Source: Bacteroidales bacterium (GTDB taxonomy: Bacteria; Bacteroidota; Bacteroidia; Bacteroidales; JAADJA01). Taken from it: a stretch of 58,767 bases of DNA. Numbering within the stretch: position 1 is the first letter of the stretch; every line of letters starts with the position of its first letter. Position numbers and translations under genes: made by a program. The notes beneath the pieces were generated by a model. It did no database searches and was not told the DNA's origin. It was given only the letters and a program-made list of their open reading frames with translations. This document shows positions 7,281 through 18,491 of the stretch, in pieces. The stretch lies in the NCBI GenBank assembly GCA_016783885.1, contig JADHVR010000013.1, forward strand, positions 1 through 58,767, written 5' to 3'.

Positions 7281-10145
7281 ATGTCAGAAACAGGTAAAGC
7301 AATAAGGCTTAGCAAAGCTGCAAGAGAGTTCAATATTGGAATTTCCACTATTGTTGAATTCCTCTCTAAGCAGGGTATTGTGATTTCGACTAATCCCAAT
7401 ACTAAGCTTACACCTGATATGTATGATTTTCTGGACAAGGAGTTCCAGTTGCAAAAGACAGTAAAAGAAGAGGCGTTGAAAATCGGTTTGGATTATTCTG
7501 ACCATCATACCATTTCGATAGAAGATAAAATTTATTCTGACAAGGAAAAAGAGCAGGAATTTGAAATTGATGAAATATTAATTAAAGACTCATCTTTATC
7601 GAAGACTAAAGTTGAACCCGATATTGAAGAACCTAATGAAATTAAAGGAGTTATCGAAGAAAAGGCAGAAGATATTGAAGATACTATTGAAGTTAGGGTT
7701 ACAGATACAGGAGAAATAAGCCTTAAGGAAGAAGAGCAAAAAGAAATATCTGAAGAAGTTGAAGATAAAGAACCGACAGAAGAAGTAACAGATGATACGC
7801 AGCCCAGGGTAGTTGGAAAAATTGATATTGAAAAGATCAAAATGAGGACGAAACCGGCTAAAAAAACTGTTAAGGAAAAAGAAAGGGAAGTCAAAGCGGA
7901 AAAAGAAATTGAAGAAAAGAAAAAAGAGGTTGCTGATGAGAAAACCGTTAAAGAAACTGCCGAAGAAGAAGTTAAAAAGGAAAATTTTATTAAAACTAAA
8001 TTCGAGAAACTTGAAGGACCTAAGATCCTTGACAAGATAAAGCTTCCTGAAAAAAAGAAAAAGCCCGAAAAGAAACCTGTTGCTTCCTCTAAGGATAAAG
8101 AAATTAAAACCAGGAAAAAGAGAAGGAAAAGAATTAGGAAAAAGCCCGATCTTGTTCAAACAAAAGATAAGGATACAAAAGAAGGGGTAAAACAAAAATT
8201 CAAAGATAAAAGGGGAAGAAAAGAACGCGTAAGACCGGAAATATCGGAAGATGAAGTTCAGAAGCAAATCAAAGAAACACTTGCCAAGCTTACCGGAAGC
8301 GGAAAGTCGAAAGCTGCAAAATATCGCCGTGAAAAACGCCAGATAATTAGCAAGCAAAAGAAAAAAGAAATAGAAGAACTTGAAGAAGAAAAAAATGTTA
8401 TAAAAGTTACCGAGTTTGTAACTGCTAATGAACTGGCTACCATGATGGATGTACATATCAACGATATTATTTCAACTTGTATGTCGCTCGGTATATTTGT
8501 TTCGATAAATCAGAGACTTGATGCCGAAACACTCTCGCTGGTATCAGAAGAATTTGGTTATGAAGTGGAGTTTATTAGTGTTGATGTTCAGGAGGCTATA
8601 TTGGATGCAGAAGAAGAAGACAGCCCTGAACAATTGATGGAAAGAGTGCCGATAGTTACTGTGATGGGACATGTTGACCATGGTAAAACCAAATTGCTTG
8701 ATTACATACGTAATACTAATGTGATAGCTGGAGAGGCTGGTGGAATAACACAGCATATAGGAGCTTATGAAGTATCGCTTAAAGATGGAAATAAAATAAC
8801 ATTCCTCGATACACCCGGACATGAAGCCTTTACTGCAATGCGTGCAAGAGGGGCAAAGATAACTGATATAGCAATTATTGTTATAGCTGCCGAAGACGAT
8901 GTGATGCCGCAAACAAAAGAAGCTGTTAACCATGCACAGGCAGCAGGAGTGCCAATTGTTTTCGCTATTAATAAAATTGATAAACCTAATGCAAATGTTG
9001 AAAAGATCAAAGAAGGACTTTCAAAAATGAACATCCTTGTCGAAGATTGGGGAGGTAAATACCAAAGCCAGGAAATTTCAGCCAAACAGGGAATAAATAT
9101 CGATGAATTGTTAGAAAAAGTATTACTTGAGGCCGAAATGCTGGATTTAAAATCTAATCCCGATAAGTTGGCTAACGGTACAGTAATAGAAAGTTCGCTG
9201 GATAAAGGAAGAGGTTATGTGGCAAAGGTTTTGGTTCAAAACGGCACACTAAAAACGGGTGATATCCTTATTGCCGGATCAACCTTTGGCAGGGTTAAGG
9301 CGATGTATAATGAAAGAAATCAGAGGAATGATGAGGCCGGTCCTTCTACGCCTGTGTTATTACTGGGTTTAAACGGCGCACCACAAGCCGGTGACAGATT
9401 TAATGTGATGAAGGATGAAAAAGAAGCCAAAACAATTGCTAATAAGCGTCTTCAACTGCAGAGGGAGCAGGGTGTCAGAACACAGAAACACATTACACTT
9501 GATGAAATTGGCAGAAGAATTGCCATTGGCGACTTTAAAGAACTTAATATAATCGTTAAAGGTGATGTGGATGGCTCTGTTGAGGCGTTGTCCGATTCTT
9601 TGCAGAAGTTAACAAATGAAACGGTGCAGGTCAACATCATCCATAAATCGGTCGGCCAGGTTACCGAATCGGATGTATTACTTGCCTCTGCTTCTGATGC
9701 TATCATTATCGGTTTCCAGATCAGACCTTCAGTCGGAGCCAGAAAACTTGCAGAAAAAGAGCAGGTTGATATTCGTCTTTATTCTATTATTTACCAGGCT
9801 ATTGAAGAGATCAAATCAGCTATCGAGGGTATGTTGTCGCCTGAAATTGAAGAAAAGATAGTTTGCAATGTGGAGATACGGGAAATATTTAAAATATCTA
9901 AGGTTGGAACTATTGCTGGCTGTATGGTTTTAGACGGAACCATTACAAGAAACACAAGAGTCCGTATCATACGTGATGGCATTGTGGTTTATACTGGTGT
10001 TCTTGGCTCCCTTAAACGTTTTAAGGATGATGTGAAAGAAGTAAAAACAGGATACGAATGCGGTTTGAATATAGAAAATTTTAACGATATAAAAATCGGA
10101 GATATAATAGAAGGTTTTGAAGAAGTTGAGGTTAAACGAAAATAG
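7281..10145 (+). CDS. infB: Translation initiation factor IF-2
   Basis: IF-2 is the GTPase that brings initiator tRNA to the 30S subunit and promotes subunit joining. The 954-residue product starts with an IF2N-like domain ([20 protein letters not shown]). A long, low-complexity region of Lys/Glu repeats spans about residues 80-370. A second IF2N-like domain ([20 protein letters not shown]) precedes the G domain, which shows [16 protein letters not shown] and NKIDKPN. Domains II to IV follow to the end. The charged linker is typical of Bacteroidota IF-2. It is last in the rimP-nusA-infB operon. Confidence 0.97.
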   Translation: MSETGKAIRLSKAAREFNIGISTIVEFLSKQGIVISTNPNTKLTPDMYDFLDKEFQLQKTVKEEALKIGLDYSDHHTISIEDKIYSDKEKEQEFEIDEILIKDSSLSKTKVEPDIEEPNEIKGVIEEKAEDIEDTIEVRVTDTGEISLKEEEQKEISEEVEDKEPTEEVTDDTQPRVVGKIDIEKIKMRTKPAKKTVKEKEREVKAEKEIEEKKKEVADEKTVKETAEEEVKKENFIKTKFEKLEGPKILDKIKLPEKKKKPEKKPVASSKDKEIKTRKKRRKRIRKKPDLVQTKDKDTKEGVKQKFKDKRGRKERVRPEISEDEVQKQIKETLAKLTGSGKSKAAKYRREKRQIISKQKKKEIEELEEEKNVIKVTEFVTANELATMMDVHINDIISTCMSLGIFVSINQRLDAETLSLVSEEFGYEVEFISVDVQEAILDAEEEDSPEQLMERVPIVTVMGHVDHGKTKLLDYIRNTNVIAGEAGGITQHIGAYEVSLKDGNKITFLDTPGHEAFTAMRARGAKITDIAIIVIAAEDDVMPQTKEAVNHAQAAGVPIVFAINKIDKPNANVEKIKEGLSKMNILVEDWGGKYQSQEISAKQGINIDELLEKVLLEAEMLDLKSNPDKLANGTVIESSLDKGRGYVAKVLVQNGTLKTGDILIAGSTFGRVKAMYNERNQRNDEAGPSTPVLLLGLNGAPQAGDRFNVMKDEKEAKTIANKRLQLQREQGVRTQKHITLDEIGRRIAIGDFKELNIIVKGDVDGSVEALSDSLQKLTNETVQVNIIHKSVGQVTESDVLLASASDAIIIGFQIRPSVGARKLAEKEQVDIRLYSIIYQAIEEIKSAIEGMLSPEIEEKIVCNVEIREIFKISKVGTIAGCMVLDGTITRNTRVRIIRDGIVVYTGVLGSLKRFKDDVKEVKTGYECGLNIENFNDIKIGDIIEGFEEVEVKRK

Positions 10146-10233
10146 TAACTTGGTAATTAATCCGTTTGTTAGCATACATAAGATATAATAAATTTCTCTA
10201 TAAAAAGTGAGTTAATCATAGGAAAGGGACAAA

Positions 10234-11328
10234 ATGAGTCAGGATAATAAAGAAAGAATATATTCAGTTATTGTAGGAACAGGAAGTTACATACCATCAA
10301 AAGTTGTAAAAAATGAGGATTTCCTGAAAAATGTATTTTATGATACCGATGGAAGCAGATTTATGCAGTCAAATGAAGAGATAATTAAAAAGTTTGAAAA
10401 AATTACCGGTATTAAAGAAAGAAAATATGTTACAGATGACCTTGTCCTTTCCGATATAGCTTTTTTTGCAGCAAAAAATGCCCTCGAATCATCTAAAATA
10501 GATAAAGAAAGTCTTGACTATATTATTGTTGCTCATAACTTTGGTGATGTAAAACTGGAAAATAAAGTACAGGATTTGGTACCAAGTATTTCAGCAAGAG
10601 TAAAACGTATGCTTGGCATTGAGAATCCTTATGTGGTTGCTTTTGATATTCCTTTCGGATGCCCCGGATGGTTGCAGGGAGTAATATCGGCTAATTATTA
10701 TATTAAATCGGGCGATGCAAAGAGAGCACTTATAATTGGCGCAGAAACTTTATCAAGGGTATCCGACCCTTACGACAGGGATAGCATGATTTATTCCGAT
10801 GGTGCAGGGGCAACAATTCTTGAAGCATATAAAAGTAAAAAACCTGTTGGAATTTTATCACATGTAACAAGGTCCGATGCTCATAATCATTCGAAATTAA
10901 TGTGGATGGGCAGATCAAATAATAAAAATTTTAAACCTAATGATTTATTTCTTAAGATGAATGGACGCAAGTTATATGAATATGCCATATCAACTGTTCC
11001 ACAGGTAGTTAAGGACAGTCTTGATAAAGCAGGACTGACGCTTAGTAATATTAAAAAAGTGCTTATACACCAGGCAAACGAAAAAATGGATGTGGAAATG
11101 TTAAATCGTTTGTTCAAATTATATGGAAAAACAAAGACATTGTTTGAAGTTATGCCTATGACTATTTCGCGCCTTGGAAACAGCTCTGTAGCCACTGTTC
11201 CAACCTTAGTTGATCTGCTATTTAAAGGGAAGCTTAATAATCACTCATTAAAAAAAGGAGAATATGCGGCATTCGTATCGGTAGGAGCCGGTATGAATAT
11301 TAATTCATTGATTTATAAAATGATTTGA
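10234..11328 (+). CDS. 3-oxoacyl-ACP synthase III family protein (FabH-like)
   Basis: FabH-type enzymes condense an acyl-CoA with malonyl-ACP to start fatty acid or related polyketide chains. The 364-residue product shows the thiolase-fold triad: the nucleophile Cys in FDIPFGCPGW, the His in KVLIHQANEKMD and the Asn in SRLGNSSVATVPTLV. The final DGAGATILEA and VSVGAGMNINSL also fit. It begins with an insertion-rich IPSKVVKNEDFLKNVFYDTD, longer than in standard FabH, so it may belong to the ketoacyl synthase III paralogues common in Bacteroidota and not be the housekeeping FabH. A purine-rich ribosome site (GGAAAGGGA) precedes the ATG. It lies 88 bp after infB. Confidence 0.85.
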   Translation: MSQDNKERIYSVIVGTGSYIPSKVVKNEDFLKNVFYDTDGSRFMQSNEEIIKKFEKITGIKERKYVTDDLVLSDIAFFAAKNALESSKIDKESLDYIIVAHNFGDVKLENKVQDLVPSISARVKRMLGIENPYVVAFDIPFGCPGWLQGVISANYYIKSGDAKRALIIGAETLSRVSDPYDRDSMIYSDGAGATILEAYKSKKPVGILSHVTRSDAHNHSKLMWMGRSNNKNFKPNDLFLKMNGRKLYEYAISTVPQVVKDSLDKAGLTLSNIKKVLIHQANEKMDVEMLNRLFKLYGKTKTLFEVMPMTISRLGNSSVATVPTLVDLLFKGKLNNHSLKKGEYAAFVSVGAGMNINSLIYKMI

Positions 11329-11365
11329 TGTTTTAAATTATTAGCTGGCTTTTATAGAGTTGACC

Positions 11366-12940
11366 TTAATTAATTGAACACTTAGGGAGTATTTTCAAAT
11401 CTTTCATCCTGTAAACAAAGGCATTCATAACATGTGTATTCCCCCTCATTATTTTTATAGTATCAACTGTCTCAATGGATTCGAAGTAATGGCTGTAAAC
11501 GCTGTCGGGGTGCATAAAATCACGGCTGGTAGTAATATAATAAGCGTCCATTCCCAAACGGAAACCTCCTCTTTTTTGGTTAATCCAATAGTACTTATGT
11601 ATTTGATACAAAGGTCCTATAGCTAATACTTTGATAAAATTCTGCCTGGCTGCATAATAATCGAGGTTGGCAGCCGGAAACCAACGATATGTAATTATTG
11701 CCGGCTCTTTACCGATTTTGTTTTCTTTAATATCCTTTTTCAAAATTTCAGAAAACCCATCTCCAATCTGTCTCCAGCCAAAAATATCTAATGAAACATC
11801 CTTTTCTCCAAGTTCAGCAGGATTGGTTTTCTGCGGATCATAGAAATTAATTATTCCGAAATTTACCTGGATGAATCCGATAATTAAAATAAAGGATAAA
11901 AGATAGATAGCTGTCTTTATTTCATGCGGTATTAATTTTTGACTTTTTTTTCTGAGACTCTTTTCTCTTAAAAAGGCTGCGGCAATTAGCAATAATGTTG
12001 TATATCCGGGTGCTGTCCAGTGTGGTAATGTTCTCCTGAAAAGGGAAAATACGATAAAGATTATAATCAGTGGCAAGCTCGAGAAAAGCAAAAACCTCAG
12101 ATCAGGTTTAGCAAGAAAGATTCGTTTCTTATAAACTCCAAACAATGAAAGAATGATAATTATAACATTAACAGGATTATTATATAAAAATTCACCGATG
12201 ATTTCAAGAAGGAAATAGTCGAACCTCAGTCTCGAACCTAAAACATCCACACGCCCCCCCTGAAAAGTAATACTTATGAAATTGTTTTGAATATTCCACC
12301 AGATAACCGGAGAAAAAACCGCCAGTGTTAAAAACGCTGATAAATAAAGAGATTTTGTCCGGAGCCATTTCCTGTCGTAGATAAGGATATACGAGATAAT
12401 CCCGAACCAGAGAAATACTGTTGTGTATTTCGAAAGCATTCCTAAACCTAAAAAAAGCCCGGTCAAAACAAGGTTTAGTTTAGATTTTGTATTATATTCT
12501 CTATCTAATAATGAACCGGTAATAAAATACAGGCTTAGCAACCAGAAAAACAGTTGAGGCGTGTCGGGAAGGATAAAAATACCTGCTATTACAAAACAAT
12601 AGATTGATGATGTATAAAGAAATGCGGCGTACAAACCTGTTAAAGAATCTTTAATTTTTTTACCGATAAGAAAAATGATCCAGGTATTTACCGAGCCTAA
12701 TATAACAGAGCTAAAACGAACAAATAATTCATCATCAAGCAAAAGATCGAGTGAAAATAGCTGGATTACAAAGCCCACCATTGGAGGATGATCAAAATGG
12801 CTCAGGTCGGAATAAAGTGCATAAGTCCAGTAATAAACCTCATCATTCCCCAACTCAAGTGCCCATGCTAAAAATGCCCTGACAATTGCAGAGATACCGA
12901 TTAAAAAAATTAGTACTTTATATATTTTTTTTTCAGGCAT
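11366..12940 (-). CDS. Membrane glycosyltransferase, family GT39/ArnT-like
   Basis: This is a 524-residue integral membrane protein with roughly ten hydrophobic segments. The first external loop has LGNDEVYYWTYALYSDLSHF followed by DHPPMVG; acidic residues in this loop are the hallmark of the dolichyl-phosphate-mannose mannosyltransferase/ArnT superfamily (PMT_2). Such enzymes transfer a sugar from a polyprenyl-phosphate donor to lipid A, protein or glycan outside the membrane. The acceptor here is unknown. The start codon overlaps the end of the upstream PHP-like gene by 8 bp, so the two are translationally coupled and may act on the same substrate. Confidence 0.82.
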   Translation of the reverse strand: MPEKKIYKVLIFLIGISAIVRAFLAWALELGNDEVYYWTYALYSDLSHFDHPPMVGFVIQLFSLDLLLDDELFVRFSSVILGSVNTWIIFLIGKKIKDSLTGLYAAFLYTSSIYCFVIAGIFILPDTPQLFFWLLSLYFITGSLLDREYNTKSKLNLVLTGLFLGLGMLSKYTTVFLWFGIISYILIYDRKWLRTKSLYLSAFLTLAVFSPVIWWNIQNNFISITFQGGRVDVLGSRLRFDYFLLEIIGEFLYNNPVNVIIIILSLFGVYKKRIFLAKPDLRFLLFSSLPLIIIFIVFSLFRRTLPHWTAPGYTTLLLIAAAFLREKSLRKKSQKLIPHEIKTAIYLLSFILIIGFIQVNFGIINFYDPQKTNPAELGEKDVSLDIFGWRQIGDGFSEILKKDIKENKIGKEPAIITYRWFPAANLDYYAARQNFIKVLAIGPLYQIHKYYWINQKRGGFRLGMDAYYITTSRDFMHPDSVYSHYFESIETVDTIKIMRGNTHVMNAFVYRMKDLKILPKCSIN

Positions 12941-14165
12941 TGCTTTTTTTTATATTCCTCTGTTTAACTCGTTTCCTGAGAAGAAAATAATTAAGGATGA
13001 TAAAAATTAAAGTGGCAAATCCGATAACTCTTAAAATATTTGTACGATATACATTTATTTTCGGAACAGGTGCTTTTTGTAAGCTGATTCCGTTATACCG
13101 GCAAACAGGGTTCAGGTAATAAACCGATTGATCAGGAAATTCGATTTCTGTCCGTATATAAGTATCTTCTTCGCTGATTTTATAAAAAGCTTCATTCGTT
13201 CGCCCTGATTTTTTCAGTAATTTGCCATCCTGACCGATAAACCTAATTTCTTTTGCTATTGAATCGAACCTGATATACAGAGTATCTCTTCTCATTTCAA
13301 CAAGACTGATTACAGGAAGAATTTTGGTTCTTTTTATTTTTTCTTTAAAAGTTTCACCCGGGTGTCTGAATATTCTTGCACCAAATGCCATTCCGGCTTT
13401 TAAAGCTTTAAGAATATCCTGTTTATTGTTCGAAGGTGAATTAATAAATGTGCAATGATGCCCGATTTCGTCAGGATTGGAAACATCATGGGCGTCATCG
13501 TTTCCAAGAATTGTAATGTAATTGCCTGAAGATAATGCAGCATCCCAGTGTTCGAGAGAAATACAAAAGTTGTTCAGTACCTCAATCCCGTCATAATTTG
13601 CAAGATATTTCATATCTCCAGGTTGATAACCATTTCTGAGCTTAGGATGGGCAATGTAAACCAGTTCATTATCTTTCCTTAGTAAATTCAGAATATGTTG
13701 CTTGTTATGAATGCTTTGAAATAAAGGATAATCTCTCCAAAGTACTCTTTTTGAACCAACAAGCACCTGGTGGTTTTTCTTTATACCATATCCGTGTTCA
13801 TAAACCGGGATATATGACGGATCATCATTTCTGTACCTGTTAATTCTCTGATAATCAGAAGTGGCTATTATATCGTATCCCAAATTATTGTAAACCGTAT
13901 AGATTTCCTTGTTGGTATTTCCCCTTCCTGCGGTAATACCTGCCCAGGCATACGATTGAACCTGAAAATTTGCTTTTCGCCATAGAGCGCTGTCAATATT
14001 TTGATAAGGATTGTAGAATTCGGTACCGGAAAATGGATTTCTTGTTTGAAACCTGTAAACAGGGCAAGTGATGTATTGAATAACAACAATTAAAATTAAT
14101 AAAACTATGAATAACAGAATAATCGTACGAATAAACCTGAGAGTAGAAAAGAAAAATTTTAACAT
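12933..14165 (-). CDS. Membrane-anchored PHP-domain-like protein with degenerate metal motif
   Basis: The 410-residue product has a hydrophobic N-terminal anchor (IILLFIVLLILIVVIQYI), a PHP-like body and a second hydrophobic segment near the C-terminus (IGFATLIFIILNYFLL). The body keeps TSDYQRINRYR where PHP phosphoesterases have a THD motif, and also YIAHPKLRNGY and GNDDAHDVSNP. The first metal motif (HxH) appears as QSYAWAG, without histidine, so classic trinuclear catalysis is doubtful. I chose the ATG at 14165; an upstream in-frame TTG (14207) would add 14 residues before the anchor. It overlaps the downstream glycosyltransferase by 8 bp, which suggests a joint role at the cell envelope. 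Confidence 0.72.
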   Translation of the reverse strand: MLKFFFSTLRFIRTIILLFIVLLILIVVIQYITCPVYRFQTRNPFSGTEFYNPYQNIDSALWRKANFQVQSYAWAGITAGRGNTNKEIYTVYNNLGYDIIATSDYQRINRYRNDDPSYIPVYEHGYGIKKNHQVLVGSKRVLWRDYPLFQSIHNKQHILNLLRKDNELVYIAHPKLRNGYQPGDMKYLANYDGIEVLNNFCISLEHWDAALSSGNYITILGNDDAHDVSNPDEIGHHCTFINSPSNNKQDILKALKAGMAFGARIFRHPGETFKEKIKRTKILPVISLVEMRRDTLYIRFDSIAKEIRFIGQDGKLLKKSGRTNEAFYKISEEDTYIRTEIEFPDQSVYYLNPVCRYNGISLQKAPVPKINVYRTNILRVIGFATLIFIILNYFLLRKRVKQRNIKKSNA

Positions 14166-14370
14166 CAAACGTAGATTTAATAAATCATTTTCAGGCAAAA
14201 TTAACAATTTGAAACAAATAGTTATGATTTTACGTAATATCCTTAAATCTCACTGGCTTTGCTTGAGTTGTTGATGTAGTTACTTGATACATAGACATAT
14301 ATTAAAGCTAAAAAAATTGTATAGCCTATTATTTGGGGGAAAATTAAATGATGAAAAAAATTTTCTCAAA

Positions 14371-14398
14371 TTGGGAATGAAAAAAAGTTATAAATTTG
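14371..14398 (+). promoter_or_regulatory. Bacteroidota-type promoter before the sigma-54 response regulator
   Basis: TTG at 14371-14373 and TAAATTTG at 14391-14398 are 17 bases apart. The predicted start near 14405 is close to the ATG at 14422, giving a very short leader. Confidence 0.5.
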
Positions 14399-14421
14399 AA
14401 TTCTATAAATAAAGCGCTAAT

Positions 14422-15765
14422 ATGAATCCGTTTAAGATATTTATTGTGGAGGATGATCTCTTGTATGGTGAGATGTTAAAATATCATTTATCACTGAATC
14501 CTGATAATGAGGTATATATTTTTGAAACAGGTGCTGAGTGTCTGAAAAATCTTTACAAAGGTCCTTCTTTAATATCATTAGACTACTCACTTCCGGATAT
14601 GTCAGGATTTGAGGTAATCAAAAAAGTTAAAGAATATAATCCTGAAACTCCTATTGTTATTGTATCAGGACAGGAAGATATTTCTACGGCGGTCAAGCTT
14701 TTAAAAGATGGCGCTTATGATTATTTTGTAAAGGACGAAGATACTAAAGATAGACTTTGGAATACGTTGAAGAATATTAAAGAACGGTTAGAATTAAAAG
14801 AAGAGATAAATGTTTTGAAAGAGGAGATCGGGAAAAAATATGAATTTAAAAAGATAATAAAAGGTAACAGCGTTGCAATACAGGAGATATATAAACTTAT
14901 AGAAAAGGCGACACGGTCGAACATAACGATTTCTCTTTATGGAGAAACAGGAACCGGTAAAGAAATAGTGGCAAAAGCCATTCATTATAATTCGCAAAGG
15001 TCTAAATATTCATTTGTGCCGATAAATGTAACAGCCATACCGAGTGAATTGATCGAGAGTGAACTTTTTGGTTATGAGAAAGGTGCATTTACCGGAGCAA
15101 ATACACGTAAAATTGGCAAATTTGAGGTCGCTAATAAAGGAACTATTTTCCTGGATGAAATTGGCGAAATGGATATAAATATGCAGGCAAAACTTTTACG
15201 TGTTTTACAAGAGAGAGAACTTTACCGTGTCGGTGGAAATAAACCGATCAAATTTGATTCAAGGATTATTGTTGCCACGAATAAAAACCTGGCTAAGGAA
15301 GTGCAAGAGGGTAATTTTAGAGAAGATTTATATTACCGCTTATTGGGTTTACCAATTGAAATTCCACCTTTGCGTTATCGGGGAAACGATATCCTTATTC
15401 TGGCTAAATATTTTGTAGATGATTTTTGCGCAGAAAATAAAATGAATAAACTTCAGATATCTGCCAGTGCCCAGGAAAAACTTATGAAATATCCTTACCC
15501 GGGCAATGTCAGGGAATTAAAGGCTGTAATGGAATTAGCCTGTGTTTTAACTAATTGCGATTCAATTGAAGAAGATCATGTTGCATTTAACGCAATTAAT
15601 GCCAGGAGTGATTTCCTGTTAGAAGAAGATACTCTTCAAGGATATATTAAGAAAATTGTCAAGTTCTATTTACAAAAATATAATAATAATGTGATGGTTG
15701 TGGCTAAAAAATTAGACATAGGCAAATCAACCATTTACCGTATGCTGAAAAATAATGAAATTTAG
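14422..15765 (+). CDS. Sigma-54-dependent response regulator (NtrC family)
   Basis: The 447-residue protein has three domains. The receiver (about 1-125) has the acidic pocket VEDD and phospho-acceptor Asp54 in SLDYSLPDM. The AAA+ domain (about 145-380) has Walker A GETGTGKE near 174, the sigma-54 contact loop GAFTGA at 221-226 and Walker B FLDEIGEM near 243. A C-terminal Fis-like helix-turn-helix ends in GKSTIYRMLKNNEI. It should activate sigma-54 promoters in response to an unknown histidine kinase, which is not encoded beside it. The Hpt gene 243 bp downstream could feed phosphate to it. Confidence 0.95.
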   Translation: MNPFKIFIVEDDLLYGEMLKYHLSLNPDNEVYIFETGAECLKNLYKGPSLISLDYSLPDMSGFEVIKKVKEYNPETPIVIVSGQEDISTAVKLLKDGAYDYFVKDEDTKDRLWNTLKNIKERLELKEEINVLKEEIGKKYEFKKIIKGNSVAIQEIYKLIEKATRSNITISLYGETGTGKEIVAKAIHYNSQRSKYSFVPINVTAIPSELIESELFGYEKGAFTGANTRKIGKFEVANKGTIFLDEIGEMDINMQAKLLRVLQERELYRVGGNKPIKFDSRIIVATNKNLAKEVQEGNFREDLYYRLLGLPIEIPPLRYRGNDILILAKYFVDDFCAENKMNKLQISASAQEKLMKYPYPGNVRELKAVMELACVLTNCDSIEEDHVAFNAINARSDFLLEEDTLQGYIKKIVKFYLQKYNNNVMVVAKKLDIGKSTIYRMLKNNEI

Positions 15766-16008
15766 TTTATAAATATTTTGTTGTTTATATCTTTCAATCT
15801 CATATGTGCATTTTATTTAAAAAATAATTTATTTTTCCAAATTTTAAATTGCTTTTTCAAATAGAGAAAATGGAACTTTGTCATTAGGTTTTAAATTCTT
15901 TAATAACAGGCAATTGGATATATGGTATAAATGTTGATACCACTGTAAAGCAAATAAAAACACTTAAATAAATTAATCAATCGAAACACAAACTTAATAA
16001 AAAATGTT

Positions 16009-16407
16009 ATGTCAATGGATTCAAAAAAATTGTTTGATCTTACCAACCTGAACGAGATGCTTGGTGGGGATAAAAAAGCTATCTATCAAATGGTCAAGAT
16101 TTTTCTTCAGGCTACACCCGAAAGTTTAAATGAACTGAACAAATGTTACCAGAAGAACGATCTTAATGGTGTAAGTAAATTAGCCCATAAGCTGAAATCT
16201 TCAATTGACATTTTCTCTGTCAATGATTTAAAGCTGGATATCAGAAGACTGGAAACAAATACCAGGGATAATATAAATAATGATGAAGTGCCCGGGTTGA
16301 TGGATAAAGTTAATAGCATTCTTAACCTTACTATTGAACAAGTTGAAGAAGAGAAAGAGCTTCTTTATAAAGAATTATACGAAAACGAAAAAGCAATAAA
16401 ACCTTAA
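16009..16407 (+). CDS. Hpt-domain phosphotransfer protein
   Basis: The 132-residue protein is a stand-alone histidine phosphotransfer module. LAHKLKSSIDIFSV places the phospho-accepting His at residue 60, within a predicted helical bundle. Such proteins relay phosphate from hybrid kinases to response regulators. Its neighbour is the NtrC-type regulator, but Hpt proteins do not usually act through that class, so the pairing is only suggested by position. Its stop codon ends exactly one base before the convergent carboxylase gene begins. Confidence 0.85.
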   Translation: MSMDSKKLFDLTNLNEMLGGDKKAIYQMVKIFLQATPESLNELNKCYQKNDLNGVSKLAHKLKSSIDIFSVNDLKLDIRRLETNTRDNINNDEVPGLMDKVNSILNLTIEQVEEEKELLYKELYENEKAIKP

Positions 16408-17943
16408 TTACAAAGGAATGTTCCCATGCTTTTTGGGTGGATTTGATTTTGTCTTGTTTTGTGTCATCTCTAATGCCTGAATTATCTTATACCTTGTTTG
16501 TTTCGGATAAATAATTTCATCAATATAACCTAATGCTGCTGCCTTATAAGGACTGGCAAAGGTTTTTTTGTAGTCATCAACAGCCTGTATCTTTTCTTTC
16601 TCATCAAGTTTATCTCTGAAAATAATATTAACTGCGCCTTCAGGGCCCATAACTGCTATTTCGGCTGTGGGGTAAGCAAAATTTACATCAGCCCCAATAT
16701 GTTTGCTCGACATCACATCATAAGCGCCTCCATATCCTTTCCTTGTAATTATTGTGATTTTCGGAACAGTTGCTTCGGCAAATGCATAAAGTAATTTAGC
16801 GCCATGTTTGATAATTCCGCCAAATTCCTGTGCCGTTCCGGGCAGGAATCCGGGAACATCGACAAAAGTTATTAAAGGGATATTAAATGCATCGCAGAAC
16901 CTGACAAATCTTGCACCTTTGACAGAAGAATTTATATCGAGAACACCGGCGAGATAAGCAGGCTGATTGGCGACAATACCAACGGGTCTTCCGTCAAATC
17001 TTGCAAAACCTATAATTATATTTAGAGCATAATAAGGCATTACCTCGAAGAAATTATGTTCATCCACTATTGTTGTTATGATATCTTTCATATCATAAGG
17101 CTTATTCGGATCGTCAGGGATAAGTGTCTGAAGTCTTTCATCCTCCCTGTGGATGTCATCAGTACAAGGCTTTATGGGAGGGTCTTCCAGATTATTTGAT
17201 GGAATAAAACTTAACAATTCCCGAAGCATCATCATAGCCTGTTCGTCATTTTCCGCAACAAAATGAGCGACACCGCTTTTTGAGTTGTGTGTCATAGCGC
17301 CGCCAAGGTCATTTTTTGTAACTTCTTCATGGGTAACTGTCTTAATTACATCAGGACCCGTTACGAACATATAACTGGTGTTTTTTACCATTAGTATAAA
17401 GTCTGTTATTGCAGGAGAATAAACAGCGCCGCCTGCACAAGGACCGAGTACTGCTGAAATTTGTGGTATTACGCCGGAAACAATTGTGTTGCGGTAAAAA
17501 ATGTCGGCATATCCTGCAAGACTTTCCACACCTTCCTGAATCCGGGCGCCACCCGAATCATTTAAACCAATTACTGGCGCTCCCATTTTTAGTGCCATGT
17601 CCATTATTTTTATTATCTTATCCGAATTGGCACGGCTAAGCGTACCTCCGAACACTGTAAAATCCTGGGCAAAAACGTAAACTAATCTCCCGTCTATTTT
17701 ACCATATCCGGCAACTACACCATCACCTAAAATTTTATTTTTATCAATCCCGAAGTCGTGTGCACGATGTGTAACGAATTTATCCATCTCGACAAAGGTC
17801 TCGGGATCAAGTAAATCCTTAATTCTTTCACGGGCAGTTTTCCTTCCGGCTTTATGTTGTCTGTCAATTCTTTCTTTTCCTCCACCTGCTTCGGCAATCT
17901 TATTTCTCTCTTCAAACTGATTGAACTTATCTTGTAATGACAT
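16408..17943 (-). CDS. pccB: Acyl-CoA carboxylase, carboxyltransferase subunit (propionyl-CoA carboxylase beta type)
   Basis: The carboxyltransferase moves CO2 from carboxybiotin to an acyl-CoA, most likely propionyl-CoA to give methylmalonyl-CoA. The 511-residue product shows crotonase-fold markers: [36 protein letters not shown] and [19 protein letters not shown], plus [16 protein letters not shown]. These match the PccB/MmdA family. It is third in an operon after the biotin carboxylase and the biotin carrier. Methylmalonyl-CoA decarboxylase subunits look similar, but the adjacent biotin carboxylase favours an ATP-driven carboxylase. The symbol reflects family, not proven substrate. Confidence 0.9.
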   Translation of the reverse strand: MSLQDKFNQFEERNKIAEAGGGKERIDRQHKAGRKTARERIKDLLDPETFVEMDKFVTHRAHDFGIDKNKILGDGVVAGYGKIDGRLVYVFAQDFTVFGGTLSRANSDKIIKIMDMALKMGAPVIGLNDSGGARIQEGVESLAGYADIFYRNTIVSGVIPQISAVLGPCAGGAVYSPAITDFILMVKNTSYMFVTGPDVIKTVTHEEVTKNDLGGAMTHNSKSGVAHFVAENDEQAMMMLRELLSFIPSNNLEDPPIKPCTDDIHREDERLQTLIPDDPNKPYDMKDIITTIVDEHNFFEVMPYYALNIIIGFARFDGRPVGIVANQPAYLAGVLDINSSVKGARFVRFCDAFNIPLITFVDVPGFLPGTAQEFGGIIKHGAKLLYAFAEATVPKITIITRKGYGGAYDVMSSKHIGADVNFAYPTAEIAVMGPEGAVNIIFRDKLDEKEKIQAVDDYKKTFASPYKAAALGYIDEIIYPKQTRYKIIQALEMTQNKTKSNPPKKHGNIPL

Positions 17944-17966
17944 AATATTTTTGTTTTTATCTGTTT

Positions 17967-18473
17967 TTATTCTAAACTGATCAAGGGCTGATCGCCATCA
18001 ATTGTATCACCATTTTTAATTAGAACATCTTTAATAATCCTGTCTTTCTTGACTTTGTATTCACTTTCCATTTTCATAGCCGAAACGATTATTACTGTAT
18101 CACCGGCTTTTACTTTGTCGCCTGCTTTTACCATTATTTTAACAATTTTCCCTGGCATAGGTGATGAAATAACAGCTTCATCATCAATATCATCATGCTT
18201 ACGATTATTTAAGTATTTGGCTTCTGCATCCATTATGTCAACATCATACGAATTGTATAATGTATTGATTGTATAAGTTTTCGGAACTTTTCCACGTATA
18301 AGTTCAAGATTATAAGATTTGTTCTTGTAAAGAATTGAATATACCCCTTTTTCTACCATAACCAGGTCAACTTCATATATATTTCCGTTAATAGCTATCT
18401 GTAGATTATTTCCTTCTTTACCGAGCAATTCTACACTAACTGATTTCCCGTCAATATTAACTTCTAAAGCCAT
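17967..18473 (-). CDS. Biotin carboxyl carrier protein of acyl-CoA carboxylase
   Basis: The 168-residue protein ends with a biotinyl/lipoyl domain. [10 protein letters not shown] carries the target Lys at residue 134, and [20 protein letters not shown] is the usual first half of the barrel. The N-terminal 90 residues form a linker that probably docks to the carboxylase subunits. It lies between the biotin carboxylase (18 bp upstream) and the carboxyltransferase (23 bp downstream), so the three subunits are made together. Confidence 0.93.
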   Translation of the reverse strand: MALEVNIDGKSVSVELLGKEGNNLQIAINGNIYEVDLVMVEKGVYSILYKNKSYNLELIRGKVPKTYTINTLYNSYDVDIMDAEAKYLNNRKHDDIDDEAVISSPMPGKIVKIMVKAGDKVKAGDTVIIVSAMKMESEYKVKKDRIIKDVLIKNGDTIDGDQPLISLE

Positions 18474-18491
18474 TTTATTTAAAATTTAATT

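Noticed and set aside
7596-8456. 286-residue minus-strand open frame inside infB
   Set aside because: A Phe/Leu-rich shadow of the Lys/Glu-rich IF-2 linker.
15766-16008. Sigma-54 promoter before the Hpt gene
   Set aside because: No TGGCAC-N5-TTGC pattern with correct GG/GC spacing was found.
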